From Micromonospora parva (lineage in GTDB: Bacteria > Actinomycetota > Actinomycetes > Mycobacteriales > Micromonosporaceae), in assembly GCF_000718515.1 (NCBI RefSeq), contig NZ_JNZS01000004.1, forward strand, positions 310,001 to 374,000: a stretch of 64,000 nucleotides of DNA, in the 5' to 3' direction. Numbering within the stretch: position 1 is the first letter of the stretch; each line of letters begins with the position of its first letter. The notes below the pieces were generated by a model. It saw only the letters and a program-made list of their open reading frames with translations, searched no databases and had not been told where the DNA came from. Below are positions 1 through 8,115 of the stretch, piece by piece. The position numbers were made by a program, and so were the translations under genes.

Positions 1-174
1 GTTGTACTGCTCCGCCAGGAACTCGCCCGGCTCCAGCCGGACCGTGCCCATGAAGCCCTCCGTCGCGTCGACGGTCTTCGGGCTGAGCAGGATCCGCACC
101 TCGCCGCCGATCCGGTTGATGCCGGGCACGTCGGTGGCGGCGACCTTCACTACCGGTTGCCGATGCATGGTCAT
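1..174 (-). CDS. Cupin-type polyketide cyclase (TcmJ/WhiE-II-like), N-terminal fragment
   Basis: Partial gene running off the left edge; 58 codons are visible. The start ATG overlaps the stop of the upstream methyltransferase gene (ATGA), which fixes the start. The translated beginning contains INRIGGEVRILLSPKTV and GFMGTVRLEPGEF, the entry to a cupin barrel and characteristic of TcmJ / WhiE ORF II proteins of type II polyketide clusters. Those proteins help fold the poly-beta-keto chain, usually together with a TcmI-type cyclase, which is also present here. The metal-binding histidines lie beyond the window. Family call is strong from the signature; function is by homology. Confidence 0.8.
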   Translation of the reverse strand, partial: MTMHRQPVVKVAATDVPGINRIGGEVRILLSPKTVDATEGFMGTVRLEPGEFLAEQYN

Positions 175-1178
175 CCCTTCTCTGCGACGAGCACGCGGAA
201 CGGCAGGTCCGTCGGGTGGACGGTGGCCGGGCCGAAGCCCGCCGCGGCGAGGGCCCGGTTGTAGGCGGCGACGGAGTGCGACTCCCCCTCGAAGGTCCAG
301 ACCAACATCAGCACCGAGAAGAGGTACGGCGCCGGGTCCAGCGCCGGCGACTCGTCGCCGGTGGTGAAGCCGACGATGACCAGCCGGCCACCCTGCTTGA
401 CCACGGAACCGAGCCGTTTCACCAGCTCGTGCACCCGCTCCTCGGAGAAGTGGTGGGTGACGTTGGTGAGCAGCGCGACGTCGTAGGGGCCACCGAGATC
501 GGTGGTGAACATGTCACCGGGCAGGAACGACGCCCGGTCGCGTACGCCGAGCCGCTCGGCGTGCTTCTCGGTCACGGCGAGCACGTTGGGCCAGTCCAAC
601 GAGGTCACCGTCGCCTGCGGGTTGTGCTGCGCGAGCGTGTAACCGTAGACGCCGTGGCCGCAGGCGACGTCGAGGATGTCGAGCTCGGCGCGCTCCTTCG
701 CCCACGGCGCGAGCGCCTCGGCCATCACCTCGGCGGTCGGCTGGGCGACCTTCGTCGCATACGCGGCGAAGTCCTCCCAGTAGCTGTACTCCGGGGTTTC
801 GGCGTGCACGTCCAGGACGGTGCCGCCCTCCCGTACGGCGGCGCTGAGGTCGCGCAGCGCGTCCCACTCCCAGTCGCTCGACATCACCTTGACCATCCCG
901 CCCAGGTAGTCGGGACGGGTGCTGACCAGGTGGTCGGCGGCCGCCGGGGTGAGCGAGAAGTGCTCGCCGGTCCGGTCGGTGAGGCGGATCGCGGTGAGCG
1001 CGTCGAGCAGGATGCGCGCGCCGCGCGGGTGGATGCCGAGCTTCGGGGCGAGCCCACCGGCCGTCGCCGGGCCCGCGGCCAGGGCGTCGAAGACGCCCAG
1101 CTCGACGCCGGTACGCAGCAGGCTCGTCTTCTTGTATGCCTGCATCATGTCGTTGATGTCGCGGCGGGTCAGCGTCAC
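171..1178 (-). CDS. SAM-dependent methyltransferase (polyketide O-methyltransferase type)
   Basis: 335 aa. An N-terminal winged-helix/dimerisation region (about residues 10-85) is followed by a Rossmann methyltransferase domain with motif I LDVACGHGVYG at about 168-178 and an LDWPNVL acidic loop after the next strand. It starts with GTG overlapping the stop of the upstream cyclase gene (GTGA) and itself overlaps the cupin gene, so it is translationally coupled inside the polyketide operon. It probably methylates a phenolic oxygen of the aromatic product. The usual HxWxD catalytic stretch of plant-type OMTs is less clear (NVTHHFSEE occupies the site), so C- or N-methylation cannot be excluded. 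Confidence 0.82.
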   Translation of the reverse strand: MTLTRRDINDMMQAYKKTSLLRTGVELGVFDALAAGPATAGGLAPKLGIHPRGARILLDALTAIRLTDRTGEHFSLTPAAADHLVSTRPDYLGGMVKVMSSDWEWDALRDLSAAVREGGTVLDVHAETPEYSYWEDFAAYATKVAQPTAEVMAEALAPWAKERAELDILDVACGHGVYGYTLAQHNPQATVTSLDWPNVLAVTEKHAERLGVRDRASFLPGDMFTTDLGGPYDVALLTNVTHHFSEERVHELVKRLGSVVKQGGRLVIVGFTTGDESPALDPAPYLFSVLMLVWTFEGESHSVAAYNRALAAAGFGPATVHPTDLPFRVLVAEKG

Positions 1179-1516
1179 GTGATGCTCCCTGTCTCGAGGC
1201 TCCAGGTGTAGAAGGGCGTGGCCAACGAGTCCTGCAGCTCGGTCATGCTGTCCGGCGCGTAGCGCTGCAGGTAGGCCGAGAGGCGGCGGTTGACCTCCTG
1301 GAAGTCCGCGCGGGCGCGGGCCGCGAGGAGCTTGTCGAAGACGTCGGTGTCCGCCTCGAGCAGGTGCATGTAGAGGTCCTGGTAGCGGAAGAGGGTGCGC
1401 CGCGAGATGCCGACGACGTGGGGCATGTCGCCCTTGTCGTGTTCGGCGAAGAGCTCGGCGACGGCGTCGGCGTGACCGGGGGCCATCCGCATGACCATGA
1501 GGGCGCGGTAGGACAT
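1175..1516 (-). CDS. TcmI-family type II polyketide cyclase
   Basis: 113 aa, the usual length for the TcmI / WhiE ORF VII family, which closes late rings of aromatic polyketides. The protein begins MSYRALMVMRM and carries ISRRTLFRYQDLYMHL, a family hallmark, in a ferredoxin-like alpha/beta fold. I chose the ATG at 1516 because the longer reading frame upstream is low-complexity shadow sequence of the FAD monooxygenase and only this start matches the family. It lies 4 bases after the monooxygenase stop and overlaps the next methyltransferase by GTGA, so it is cotranscribed. A TcmI-like cyclase together with a cupin cyclase is typical of pentangular polyphenol and spore-pigment pathways. Confidence 0.9.
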   Translation of the reverse strand: MSYRALMVMRMAPGHADAVAELFAEHDKGDMPHVVGISRRTLFRYQDLYMHLLEADTDVFDKLLAARARADFQEVNRRLSAYLQRYAPDSMTELQDSLATPFYTWSLETGSIT

Positions 1517-1520
1517 CTGC

Positions 1521-3143
1521 TCACGCTCCCTGCAGGATCGTGGCCAGGGCGGCGGCCAGGGTCTGCGCCGCGTTGTCCACCGGGCCGGCGCTGCGCCAGG
1601 CGACGATGCCGTCGGGGCGTACCAGCAGCGCGCCGCCGGTGCCGACGCCACAGCTGGCGAGCCACGAGCTGTCGTCGGCGAGGTCGCCGTCGGGGCCGGC
1701 GGTCAGTGCCCGGATCGGGACGCCGGTCTGCGAGGCGACGCTCTCGGCCGCCGCGAGCCACGTGTCGTCGCCGGGTGCGGTGGCCAGCGTCCAGCCCTCG
1801 GTCAGCACGTCGATCGTGGAGATTCGGCTGCCGTGGTGGTCGACCCAGCCGTGCGGCGCGCGCGATCCGGGTTGGCCGGTGAAGCTCAGCTCGCGGGGAA
1901 GCAGCTCGGTGTCGGCGGGCGCGCCGACGATCGCGTTCGAGGTGTAGCGGTAGCCCATCGTCACGATGACGAAGTCACGATAGGCGGCCTTGTCCTCGTC
2001 GGCGAGCTGCCCCCGGGTGCGGAACAGCATCCACGCCTGGTCGGCGGTGGCCGCGCCGACCGGACGACGCTCGGCCTCGTAGGAGTCGAGCAGGCTCTCG
2101 TCGGCGTGCCCCTGGAGCACCTCGGCGAGCTTCCACGCCAGGTTGTGCGCGTCCTGGATGCCGGCGTTGACGCCGAAGCCACCGGCCGGGGGATGCGCGT
2201 GACAGGCGTCGCCGGCGAGGAAGACCCGCCCCGACCGGTACGCGTCGGCGACCATGTGCCGCGCGTCCCAGGGCTGGGCCGACTCGACCTCCACCTCCAG
2301 CTCGGGGTCGCCGGCGGCGATCCGGGCCAGCTCGACGCAGCGCTCCGGCGTGAAGTCGGCCGGCGACTGCCCCCGCTCGGGGTAGTAGTTGACGCCGAAC
2401 ATCCACCGCCCCGGCTCGATGAAGAGCAGCAGGCCCTGGGCCAGCTGGTTCATCAGGTAGATCAGGGTGAACCGTGGTGCGGTGTCGGGCAGGTCGACCT
2501 TGGCGCGGAAGATGATGCTGACGAAGTTCCCGGCGACACCGTTGCTGCGGTTTCCGATCTGGAGCATGTCGCGGACGGGGCTCTTCACGCCGTCGGCCGC
2601 GACGACGTAACGCGCCCGGATCGTGCGGGTGGTGCCGTTGTCGTTGACTGTCGCTGTCACGCCGTCGGAGTCCTGGACCAGCCCGACCAGCTCGTTCTGG
2701 AAGCGGATCTCCGCGCCCGCTTCGACGGCGGCGTCGAAGAGCAGCGGCTCGTAGTGGTCCTGGCCGCACCAGATCGGCCAGCTCGGGGTGAACGCGTCGT
2801 AGTCGACGTCGTGGGCCTCCATGACGAACGACTTGTGGAGGTCGGCCAGCGACTGGGCGCCGAGCATGACCAGTGGCGTGGCGCGGCCGGCGCGGACGAG
2901 GTCGAGTTCGGCGCCCGGCCCGACGATCTTCATGCCGGCCTCCTGCACGGCCGGCTCCAGGCCGACGGTGCGGAAGATCTCCACCGTGCGGGCGTGCAGA
3001 CCGGTCGCGCGGGGGATCGTCGACAGCCGGGGCCGACGTTCGACCAGGATCGGCCGGATCCCCTTACGGGCCAGGAAGAGCGCGGTCGACAGGCCGACCG
3101 GGCCACCGCCGACGATCAGGACGTCGGTGCTTCCGTCAGACAT
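1521..3143 (-). CDS. FAD-dependent aromatic polyketide hydroxylase (PgaE/TcmG/WhiE-VIII class)
   Basis: 540 aa class A flavoprotein monooxygenase. The N-terminal dinucleotide fold has GGGPVGLSTA (about residues 12-21), ERRPR follows at the end of the second strand, VVAADGVKSPVR is the DG motif, and GDACHAHPPAGGFGVNAGIQDAHNL is the second FAD motif (first 20 residues or fewer are diagnostic). A C-terminal thioredoxin-like extension is expected in this family and present by length. It would hydroxylate an aromatic ring using NAD(P)H and O2. The gene overlaps the preceding ABM gene by 8 bases and is followed after 4 bases by the cyclase gene, placing it in the polyketide operon. Confidence 0.92.
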   Translation of the reverse strand: MSDGSTDVLIVGGGPVGLSTALFLARKGIRPILVERRPRLSTIPRATGLHARTVEIFRTVGLEPAVQEAGMKIVGPGAELDLVRAGRATPLVMLGAQSLADLHKSFVMEAHDVDYDAFTPSWPIWCGQDHYEPLLFDAAVEAGAEIRFQNELVGLVQDSDGVTATVNDNGTTRTIRARYVVAADGVKSPVRDMLQIGNRSNGVAGNFVSIIFRAKVDLPDTAPRFTLIYLMNQLAQGLLLFIEPGRWMFGVNYYPERGQSPADFTPERCVELARIAAGDPELEVEVESAQPWDARHMVADAYRSGRVFLAGDACHAHPPAGGFGVNAGIQDAHNLAWKLAEVLQGHADESLLDSYEAERRPVGAATADQAWMLFRTRGQLADEDKAAYRDFVIVTMGYRYTSNAIVGAPADTELLPRELSFTGQPGSRAPHGWVDHHGSRISTIDVLTEGWTLATAPGDDTWLAAAESVASQTGVPIRALTAGPDGDLADDSSWLASCGVGTGGALLVRPDGIVAWRSAGPVDNAAQTLAAALATILQGA

Positions 3144-3462
3144 GAGCGTCCTCCGTGTAGACGACTTTGTAGAGGTGGCGTTCCGGCGTGGCGATCGCGC
3201 GTACCTCGCCGAAGTGCGGATGGACCTCGGGGTTCTGCAGCATCGCGGTGAAGTGCTCCTCGCTCTTCCACTGCGCGTAGTTGACGACCCGGGTGCCGTC
3301 GAGGCTGGCGTGGATGTTCGCCGACACGAACCCGTCCACCTTGGACATCACCGTGTCGGTCGCTTCGATCAGGATGTCGACGAGCTTCTGCTGGTTGGCC
3401 GGCTCGACGGTGAAGACGTTGACCATCGTCACGACCGGCTGGTCGATGCCGATGTGTGCCAT
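3136..3462 (-). CDS. ABM-family antibiotic biosynthesis monooxygenase (cofactor-free quinone-forming type)
   Basis: 108 aa, a small dimeric alpha/beta barrel of the antibiotic biosynthesis monooxygenase family. Visible hallmarks are VDGFVSANIHASLDGTRVVNYAQW in the central strands (shortened: NIHASLDGTRVVNYAQW) and EEHFTAM. TcmH and ActVA-Orf6 in this family oxidise anthrone-type intermediates to quinones without a bound cofactor. It sits between an O-methyltransferase (15-base gap) and the FAD hydroxylase (8-base overlap) in the operon. Such proteins recur in pentangular polyphenol clusters, where they may act on the tailoring or cyclisation steps; substrate is inferred, not shown. Confidence 0.85.
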   Translation of the reverse strand: MAHIGIDQPVVTMVNVFTVEPANQQKLVDILIEATDTVMSKVDGFVSANIHASLDGTRVVNYAQWKSEEHFTAMLQNPEVHPHFGEVRAIATPERHLYKVVYTEDAHV

Positions 3463-3477
3463 TGCGGGCTTCCTTTC

Positions 3478-4536
3478 CTAGATCGGACGCGCTTCGAGCA
3501 GGGCCCAGCCGCGGGACGCGGGGGTGTTGACCAGCTCGAAACCGGACGCGGTGAACAGCGCCTGCCACTCGCGGAGGTCGCGCTCCTTGCCGCCGAAGAG
3601 CACCAGCATGTCGATGTCGATGATCTTGGCGTGGTCCCACTGGTTGCGGGGCGGCACGATCTGGTCGATCGCGATCAGGCGGGAGTCGGCGTCGCCGATC
3701 GCCGCCCGGATCCGACGCAGCAGCGTGACGCAGCTGTCGTCCGGCCAGTTGTGGACGATCGACTTCAGGATGTACGCGTCGGCGCCGGCCGGCAGCTCGT
3801 CGGTGAAGAAGTCGCCGCCGCGCACCTCGACCCGCTCGGTGACACCGTGCTCCTTGAGCAGCGGTTCGGCGTCGGCCACCACCTCGGGCAGGTCGAAGAG
3901 GACGCCGGTGCCCTCGGGGTGGCGCTGGAGCATCTTGGCCAGAAAGTAACCGTTGCTGCCGCCGATGTCGGCGATCCGGCCGAATCGCTCGGGCGCCAAC
4001 TCCGCCGCGAACCGGTCGGCGAGCCGCCGGCTCCAGTGCGCCATGAAGCCCTCGAAGAACCGGTTGGCCTCCGGGTGGGCCTGCAGGTAGTCGTAGAAGC
4101 CCATCCCGAAGACCTTGTTGAAGGCAGGCTCGCCGGTCCGGACACTGTGCAGGATCTCCGCGTACGGGAGGCGGTTGAAGTCGGCGCCGCTGAACTGCAC
4201 CATCGGCCGCAGCCCGCCGATCCGGGCCGACGTCAGCCCCTCGCCGAGCGGCGTCAGCGCGAACGACCCGTCCTCCTGCTCGTCGAAGATGCCGACCGCC
4301 GCGGCGGCGCGGAGGATGCGGCGCAGCGCGTCCTCGTGTGACTCGGTCGCCGCCGCCAGTTGGGCGACCGGCACCGGCCCGTTCACGAGCAGGTCGGCGA
4401 CGCCCAGCTCGGTGACCACGTAGATCACGTTGGCGATCTGTTTGGCGCTTCCCAGCACCGCGATCTGCCGTTCACGCAGGTCAAGTGCCTGCTGCTCGTC
4501 GAAGTTCGCGACGGCGGCGAGGCTGGCGTCGGTCAT
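3478..4536 (-). CDS. SAM-dependent O-methyltransferase
   Basis: 352 aa, plant-type O-methyltransferase architecture: N-terminal dimerisation and winged-helix part (about 15-105), then a Rossmann SAM domain with ADIGGSNGYF at 189-198 and the catalytic-His motif SIVHNWPDD (H262). The ATG at 4536 overlaps the stop of the KS-beta gene (ATGA). Longer in-frame extension upstream is antisense-like sequence inside the KS-beta gene and was discarded. Position immediately after the ketosynthases, where an ACP gene is usual, is noteworthy. Likely methylates a phenol on the polyketide. Confidence 0.9.
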   Translation of the reverse strand: MTDASLAAVANFDEQQALDLRERQIAVLGSAKQIANVIYVVTELGVADLLVNGPVPVAQLAAATESHEDALRRILRAAAAVGIFDEQEDGSFALTPLGEGLTSARIGGLRPMVQFSGADFNRLPYAEILHSVRTGEPAFNKVFGMGFYDYLQAHPEANRFFEGFMAHWSRRLADRFAAELAPERFGRIADIGGSNGYFLAKMLQRHPEGTGVLFDLPEVVADAEPLLKEHGVTERVEVRGGDFFTDELPAGADAYILKSIVHNWPDDSCVTLLRRIRAAIGDADSRLIAIDQIVPPRNQWDHAKIIDIDMLVLFGGKERDLREWQALFTASGFELVNTPASRGWALLEARPI

Positions 4537-5753
4537 CGTCCATTCCTTTCGTCGGTCACGACCATGGCCGCGTTGAACCCGCCGTAGCCCCTGGCGAGCA
4601 CGAGCGCCGCGCGTACGGGTGTCTCCCGCGCGACGTCGCGTACCAGGTCGAGTCGCAGGCCCTCGGCCGGCTGGCGGATGTTGGTGGTGGGCGGGATGAC
4701 GCCGTGTCGGATCGACATCAGCGCGGAGACCAGGTCGAGCGCCGCCCCGCCCGAGTAGAGCCGGCCGGTCATCGTCTTGGGCGCGGTCACCGGCACCCCT
4801 CGGGGGCCGAAGACGGCGCTGATCGCCTCGGCCTCGACACGGTCGAGCTCCGCGACCCCGGCGCCGTCGGCGAAGACGACGTCGATGTCGGCTGGCGTGA
4901 GACCGGCGTCGGACACTGCCATCTCGGCCGCCCGACGCAGACCCGACGGGCGGCCGGAGCCGGGCCGGGGGTCGAACGTCGCGCCGTACCCGGCGATCAC
5001 CCCGTAGACGGCGGCTCCGCGCCGGGCCGCCGCGTCCGCGTCCTCCAGCACGAGGATCGCCCCGCCCTCGCCGGGCACGTAACCCGACGCGTTGGCATCG
5101 AACGGCAGGAACGCCGTGGCCGGATCCCGCCCGGTGCTGAGCAGGCCGTTGGCGAGCTGGGCCGTCCAACCCCACGGGCAGAGCGACGCGTCGACCCCAC
5201 CGGTCATCACGAGCTGCACGCCCTTGCGCACCTGTCGCCGGGCCTGCGCCACCGCGTCGAGCCCACCCGCCTGCTCGGTGACGAGCACCCCGGTCGGCCC
5301 CCGCATCCCGTGACGGATCGAGATCTGACCGGTGTTGACGGCGTAGAACCAGGCGAACGACTGGTAGGCGCTGACGTGCTCGGAGCCCTTGCTCCAGAGC
5401 TTCTCCAGCTCACGGTGGCCGAACTCGAAACCACCCGACGCGCTGGCCGTGACCACACCCATGCCGAACTCGGGCAGCGCCGACGGGTCGACGGACGCGT
5501 CGGCCAGGGCCCACTGCGCCGCCGTCAGCGACAACCGGGTCATGTGATCGGTCTGCGCCATCAACCGGCTCGGGATGTGCTCGGCCGCCTCGTATCCGGG
5601 AACCTCGCCGGCCAGCTGCGCCGGGTAACCCGAGGGGTCGAAACGGCTGATCGGCCCGATGCCACCCACCCCGGCGACGGTGGCCGCCCAGAAGGCGTCG
5701 CGTCCCAACCCGTTGGGCGCGGCCACCCCGACTCCGGTGACGACAGTGGTCAT
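4533..5753 (-). CDS. Type II polyketide ketosynthase beta subunit / chain length factor
   Basis: 406 aa, thiolase fold. The nucleophilic cysteine is replaced by glutamine ([13 protein letters not shown]161), the mark of chain length factors that prime the synthase by decarboxylating malonyl-ACP and set chain length with KS-alpha. Also visible: [15 protein letters not shown] and [17 protein letters not shown], where the KS-alpha catalytic Lys/His region is altered. The true start is the ATG at 5753, which overlaps the KS-alpha stop (ATGA); the in-frame upstream extension belongs to KS-alpha antisense frame. The overlap couples translation to give equal amounts of both subunits. Confidence 0.95.
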   Translation of the reverse strand: MTTVVTGVGVAAPNGLGRDAFWAATVAGVGGIGPISRFDPSGYPAQLAGEVPGYEAAEHIPSRLMAQTDHMTRLSLTAAQWALADASVDPSALPEFGMGVVTASASGGFEFGHRELEKLWSKGSEHVSAYQSFAWFYAVNTGQISIRHGMRGPTGVLVTEQAGGLDAVAQARRQVRKGVQLVMTGGVDASLCPWGWTAQLANGLLSTGRDPATAFLPFDANASGYVPGEGGAILVLEDADAAARRGAAVYGVIAGYGATFDPRPGSGRPSGLRRAAEMAVSDAGLTPADIDVVFADGAGVAELDRVEAEAISAVFGPRGVPVTAPKTMTGRLYSGGAALDLVSALMSIRHGVIPPTTNIRQPAEGLRLDLVRDVARETPVRAALVLARGYGGFNAAMVVTDERNGR

Positions 5754-7012
5754 GCCACACGCGCCAGGAGCATCGCGCTCTGGAAGCCGCCGAACCCGCT
5801 GCCCACGCTCAACACCACGTCGGTCTGCTGCTCGCGCGCGGTCAGCGGCACGTAGTCGAGGTCGCACTCCGGGTCGCGTTCGTGCAGGTTGGCTGTCGGC
5901 GGCACCACGCCGTGCTTGATCGCCAGGGCCGACGCCGCGATCTCGATGGAGCCGATCGCACCGAGCGAGTGGCCGATCATCGACTTGATCGAGCTGACCG
6001 GCGTGCGGTACGCGTGGTCGCCGAGGCTCCGTTTGAACGCCGCCGTCTCGTGCCGGTCGTTCTGCTTCGTACCCGAGCCGTGCGCGTTGATGTAGTCGAC
6101 GGCGTCGCCGGACAGCCGGGCGTCGGCGAGCGCGACCCGGATCGCCTCGGCCATCTCCCGTCCGTCGGGTCGCAGGCCGGTCATGTGGAACGCGTTGGAG
6201 CGCGAGGCGAACCCGACCAGCTCGGCGTAGACCTGCGCACCCCGTCGGCGGGCGTGCTCCAGCTCTTCGAGGACGAACATCGCCGAACCCTCACCGAGCA
6301 CGAAGCCGTCGCGGCTGTTGTCGAAGGGCCGCGACGCGTGCGTCGGGTCGTCGTTGCGGGCCGTGGTCGCCTTGATGGCGTCGAAACAGGCCACAGTGAT
6401 CGGCGAGATCGGGGCGTCGGTCGCGCCGGCGATCATCACGTCGGCCGAGCCCTCGCGGATCAACTCCCGGGCGTGACCGACGGAGTCGAGACCGGACGTG
6501 CAGCCGGTGGAGATCACCGTCGCCGGACCTTCCGCGCCGACCGACCACGCCACCTCCCGGGCGAACGAGCTCGGCACCAGGTAGTCGTAGAGGTGCGGAG
6601 TGGCGTACCGGTGGTCGGTCAGCCATTTCCGGCCGCCGTCGCTGACCACGACGTACTCCTCTTCGAGGCTCATCGTGGCCCCGACCGCCGTGCCGACGCT
6701 GACCCCGACCCGGGTCGGGTCGGCGGCCTCGAAGCCGCTGTCGGCGAGCGCCTCCCGGGTGCAGACCACTGCCATCTGGGCGGCCCGGTCCATCCGGCGG
6801 ACCTCCTGCGGCGACAGGCCCTCGGCGACCGGGTCGAAGTCGGCCTCCGCGGCCACCCGCGACCGGAACGGGGTCGCATCGAAGAACGACAGGGTACGGG
6901 TGGCCGTACGGCCAGCGGTCAACAGTTCCCAGAACGCCTTGGTGCCCAGTCCGCCGGGGGCGATGACGCCTATCCCGGTGATGACCACCCGACGGTCGGA
7001 TGTGCTCGTCAT
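5750..7012 (-). CDS. Type II polyketide beta-ketoacyl synthase alpha subunit (KS-alpha)
   Basis: 420 aa, condensing enzyme of the minimal aromatic polyketide synthase. Catalytic residues are all present: C171 in [13 protein letters not shown]311 in NAHGSGT, K343 in SIKSMIGHS and H348 in the same motif. [16 protein letters not shown] is the usual KS signature. It forms a heterodimer with the KS-beta encoded next. The ATG at 7012 has a strong AGGAGG ribosome site 6 bases ahead. A candidate SARP-dependent promoter lies just upstream. The ACP partner is not in this window. Confidence 0.96.
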   Translation of the reverse strand: MTSTSDRRVVITGIGVIAPGGLGTKAFWELLTAGRTATRTLSFFDATPFRSRVAAEADFDPVAEGLSPQEVRRMDRAAQMAVVCTREALADSGFEAADPTRVGVSVGTAVGATMSLEEEYVVVSDGGRKWLTDHRYATPHLYDYLVPSSFAREVAWSVGAEGPATVISTGCTSGLDSVGHARELIREGSADVMIAGATDAPISPITVACFDAIKATTARNDDPTHASRPFDNSRDGFVLGEGSAMFVLEELEHARRRGAQVYAELVGFASRSNAFHMTGLRPDGREMAEAIRVALADARLSGDAVDYINAHGSGTKQNDRHETAAFKRSLGDHAYRTPVSSIKSMIGHSLGAIGSIEIAASALAIKHGVVPPTANLHERDPECDLDYVPLTAREQQTDVVLSVGSGFGGFQSAMLLARVA

Positions 7013-7043
7013 GGAAGACCTCCTGGCCGCGATGTCCGTGTGA

Positions 7044-7088
7044 AAGCTAGGGACGGCCGGTCGAACGGCGCTGGAGCGTCGGTCGAGG
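7044..7088 (-). promoter_or_regulatory. Candidate SARP-activated promoter of the KS-alpha operon
   Basis: Three similar heptamers lie at exact 11-base steps on the plus-strand numbering: TCGA at 7061, TGGA at 7072 and TCGA at 7083. Reading toward KS-alpha, a TAGCTT -10-like hexamer (7049-7044) follows about 11 bases after the last repeat, and the AGGAGG ribosome site follows. SARP family proteins bind TCGA-containing heptamers spaced one helical turn apart just ahead of the -10. The SARP gene is the adjacent upstream gene. Assignment is by pattern only. Confidence 0.6.
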
Positions 7089-7093
7089 GCCTG

Positions 7094-7882
7094 TCACGAG
7101 GCCCTGGCGAGCCCCGGGCGCAGTGGCCCGCCGGCGGCCAACACCTCCCGCTGGAGCCGCTGGAGGTCAGGCGAAGGGTCCAGGCCCAACTCCTCACTGA
7201 GCACCCGGCGCAGGTGGTGGTACGCCTGCAACGCCTCGCCACGGCGTCCGGACCGGCTGAGCGCCACGATGAGCTGGCGGTGGAACCACTCGTTGAGCGG
7301 GTACGTGCCCACCAGATAGCGCAGCTCGCCGATCAGCTCGCGGTGCCGGCCGAGCGTGATGTCGGCCTGGATGCGCAGCTCCAACGCCCGGATCCACTGC
7401 TCCTGCAGGTGGATCGCGTGCGCCTCAAGCGCCGGCCCGAACGTCACGTTGGCGCCCACCGGCCCCGTCCACATGGCCAGCGCCCGCCGCAGCACCTCGG
7501 CGCCCTCCTCGGGGCGGTCCGACTCGATGTGCGTACGGCCCTGGTCGAGCAACGTCTCGAACACCTCGGCGTCGAGTTGACCCGGCTCCACCCGCAACAG
7601 GTAGCCGCGGGCGCGGCTCTCCAGCACGGTCCGGTCCGGGGTCTCTATGCCCTCTTTCGCGAAGAGCTTGCGCAGGTGGTAGATGTAGGTCTGCACAGTG
7701 GTGACAGCGCTCCGCGCCGGATCGTCACCCCACAGCTCCCGGATGATCGAGTCGACCAGCACGACCCGGTTGGCCCGCATCACCAGTAGCGCCAACACGG
7801 TCCGCACCTTCGGCGGCGTCGGCGTGCAGATCCGGCCCTCGTGGATCACTTCCAGCGACCCGAGGATCTCGTACCTGACCAC
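7094..7882 (-). CDS. SARP-family pathway-specific transcriptional activator
   Basis: 262 aa, the size of ActII-ORF4/DnrI-type Streptomyces antibiotic regulatory proteins. An OmpR-like winged helix occupies about residues 15-92 (PKVRTVLALLVMRANRVV, VQTYIYHLRKLF, RGYLLRV), followed by a bacterial transcriptional activation domain to about 245 (LNEWFHRQLIVALSRSGRRGEALQAY). It starts with GTG at 7882 preceded by GGGGGAA. The gene lies 81 bases upstream of KS-alpha in the same direction and divergent from metK. It should activate the ketosynthase operon, and similar phased repeats in front of the aminotransferase gene suggest a wider regulon. Confidence 0.93.
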   Translation of the reverse strand: MVRYEILGSLEVIHEGRICTPTPPKVRTVLALLVMRANRVVLVDSIIRELWGDDPARSAVTTVQTYIYHLRKLFAKEGIETPDRTVLESRARGYLLRVEPGQLDAEVFETLLDQGRTHIESDRPEEGAEVLRRALAMWTGPVGANVTFGPALEAHAIHLQEQWIRALELRIQADITLGRHRELIGELRYLVGTYPLNEWFHRQLIVALSRSGRRGEALQAYHHLRRVLSEELGLDPSPDLQRLQREVLAAGGPLRPGLARAS

Positions 7883-8041
7883 AGTGGTTCCCCCATTTCG
7901 CAGAGCACTCGTCGAGACGCTCTCAAGCTATGGAGGTGGCGGAGTGGGTCGGAACGACCGCGCGTAGCGACATCGCGGGTTCTTCCGAGGATCGATGCGT
8001 GTCGAAAGTTGTACGGCGGATACCCCTTTGATCGCTCGATG

Positions 8042-8109
8042 CTTCCTCCAGGCAACCTCCACCGCAGGAGGGAAGACTCGCCGGGCCCGCACGCTCCCTG
8101 GGTTAGGAG
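8042..8109 (+). promoter_or_regulatory. Structured metK leader with competing hairpins (possible SAM-responsive element)
   Basis: CTTCCTCC at 8042-8049 pairs with GGAGGGAAG at 8067-8075 (one bulged G), enclosing a loop with GGCAACC. An alternative stem CCTCC (8056-8060) competes for the same GGAGG. A third short stem, CTCC at 8094-8097 with GGAG at 8106-8109, would hide the ribosome site of metK. GGCAACC is a core string of SAM-I/SAM-IV riboswitches, but the rest of those folds is not recognisable here. The whole SARP-metK gap (7883-8115) shows no gene. Confidence 0.35.
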
Positions 8110-8115
8110 TCACAC

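Noticed and set aside
3478..5175. Extended methyltransferase of 565 aa
   Set aside because: The extra N-terminus is Arg/Gly-rich wrong-frame sequence of KS-beta; the ATG at 4536 with ATGA overlap is the start.
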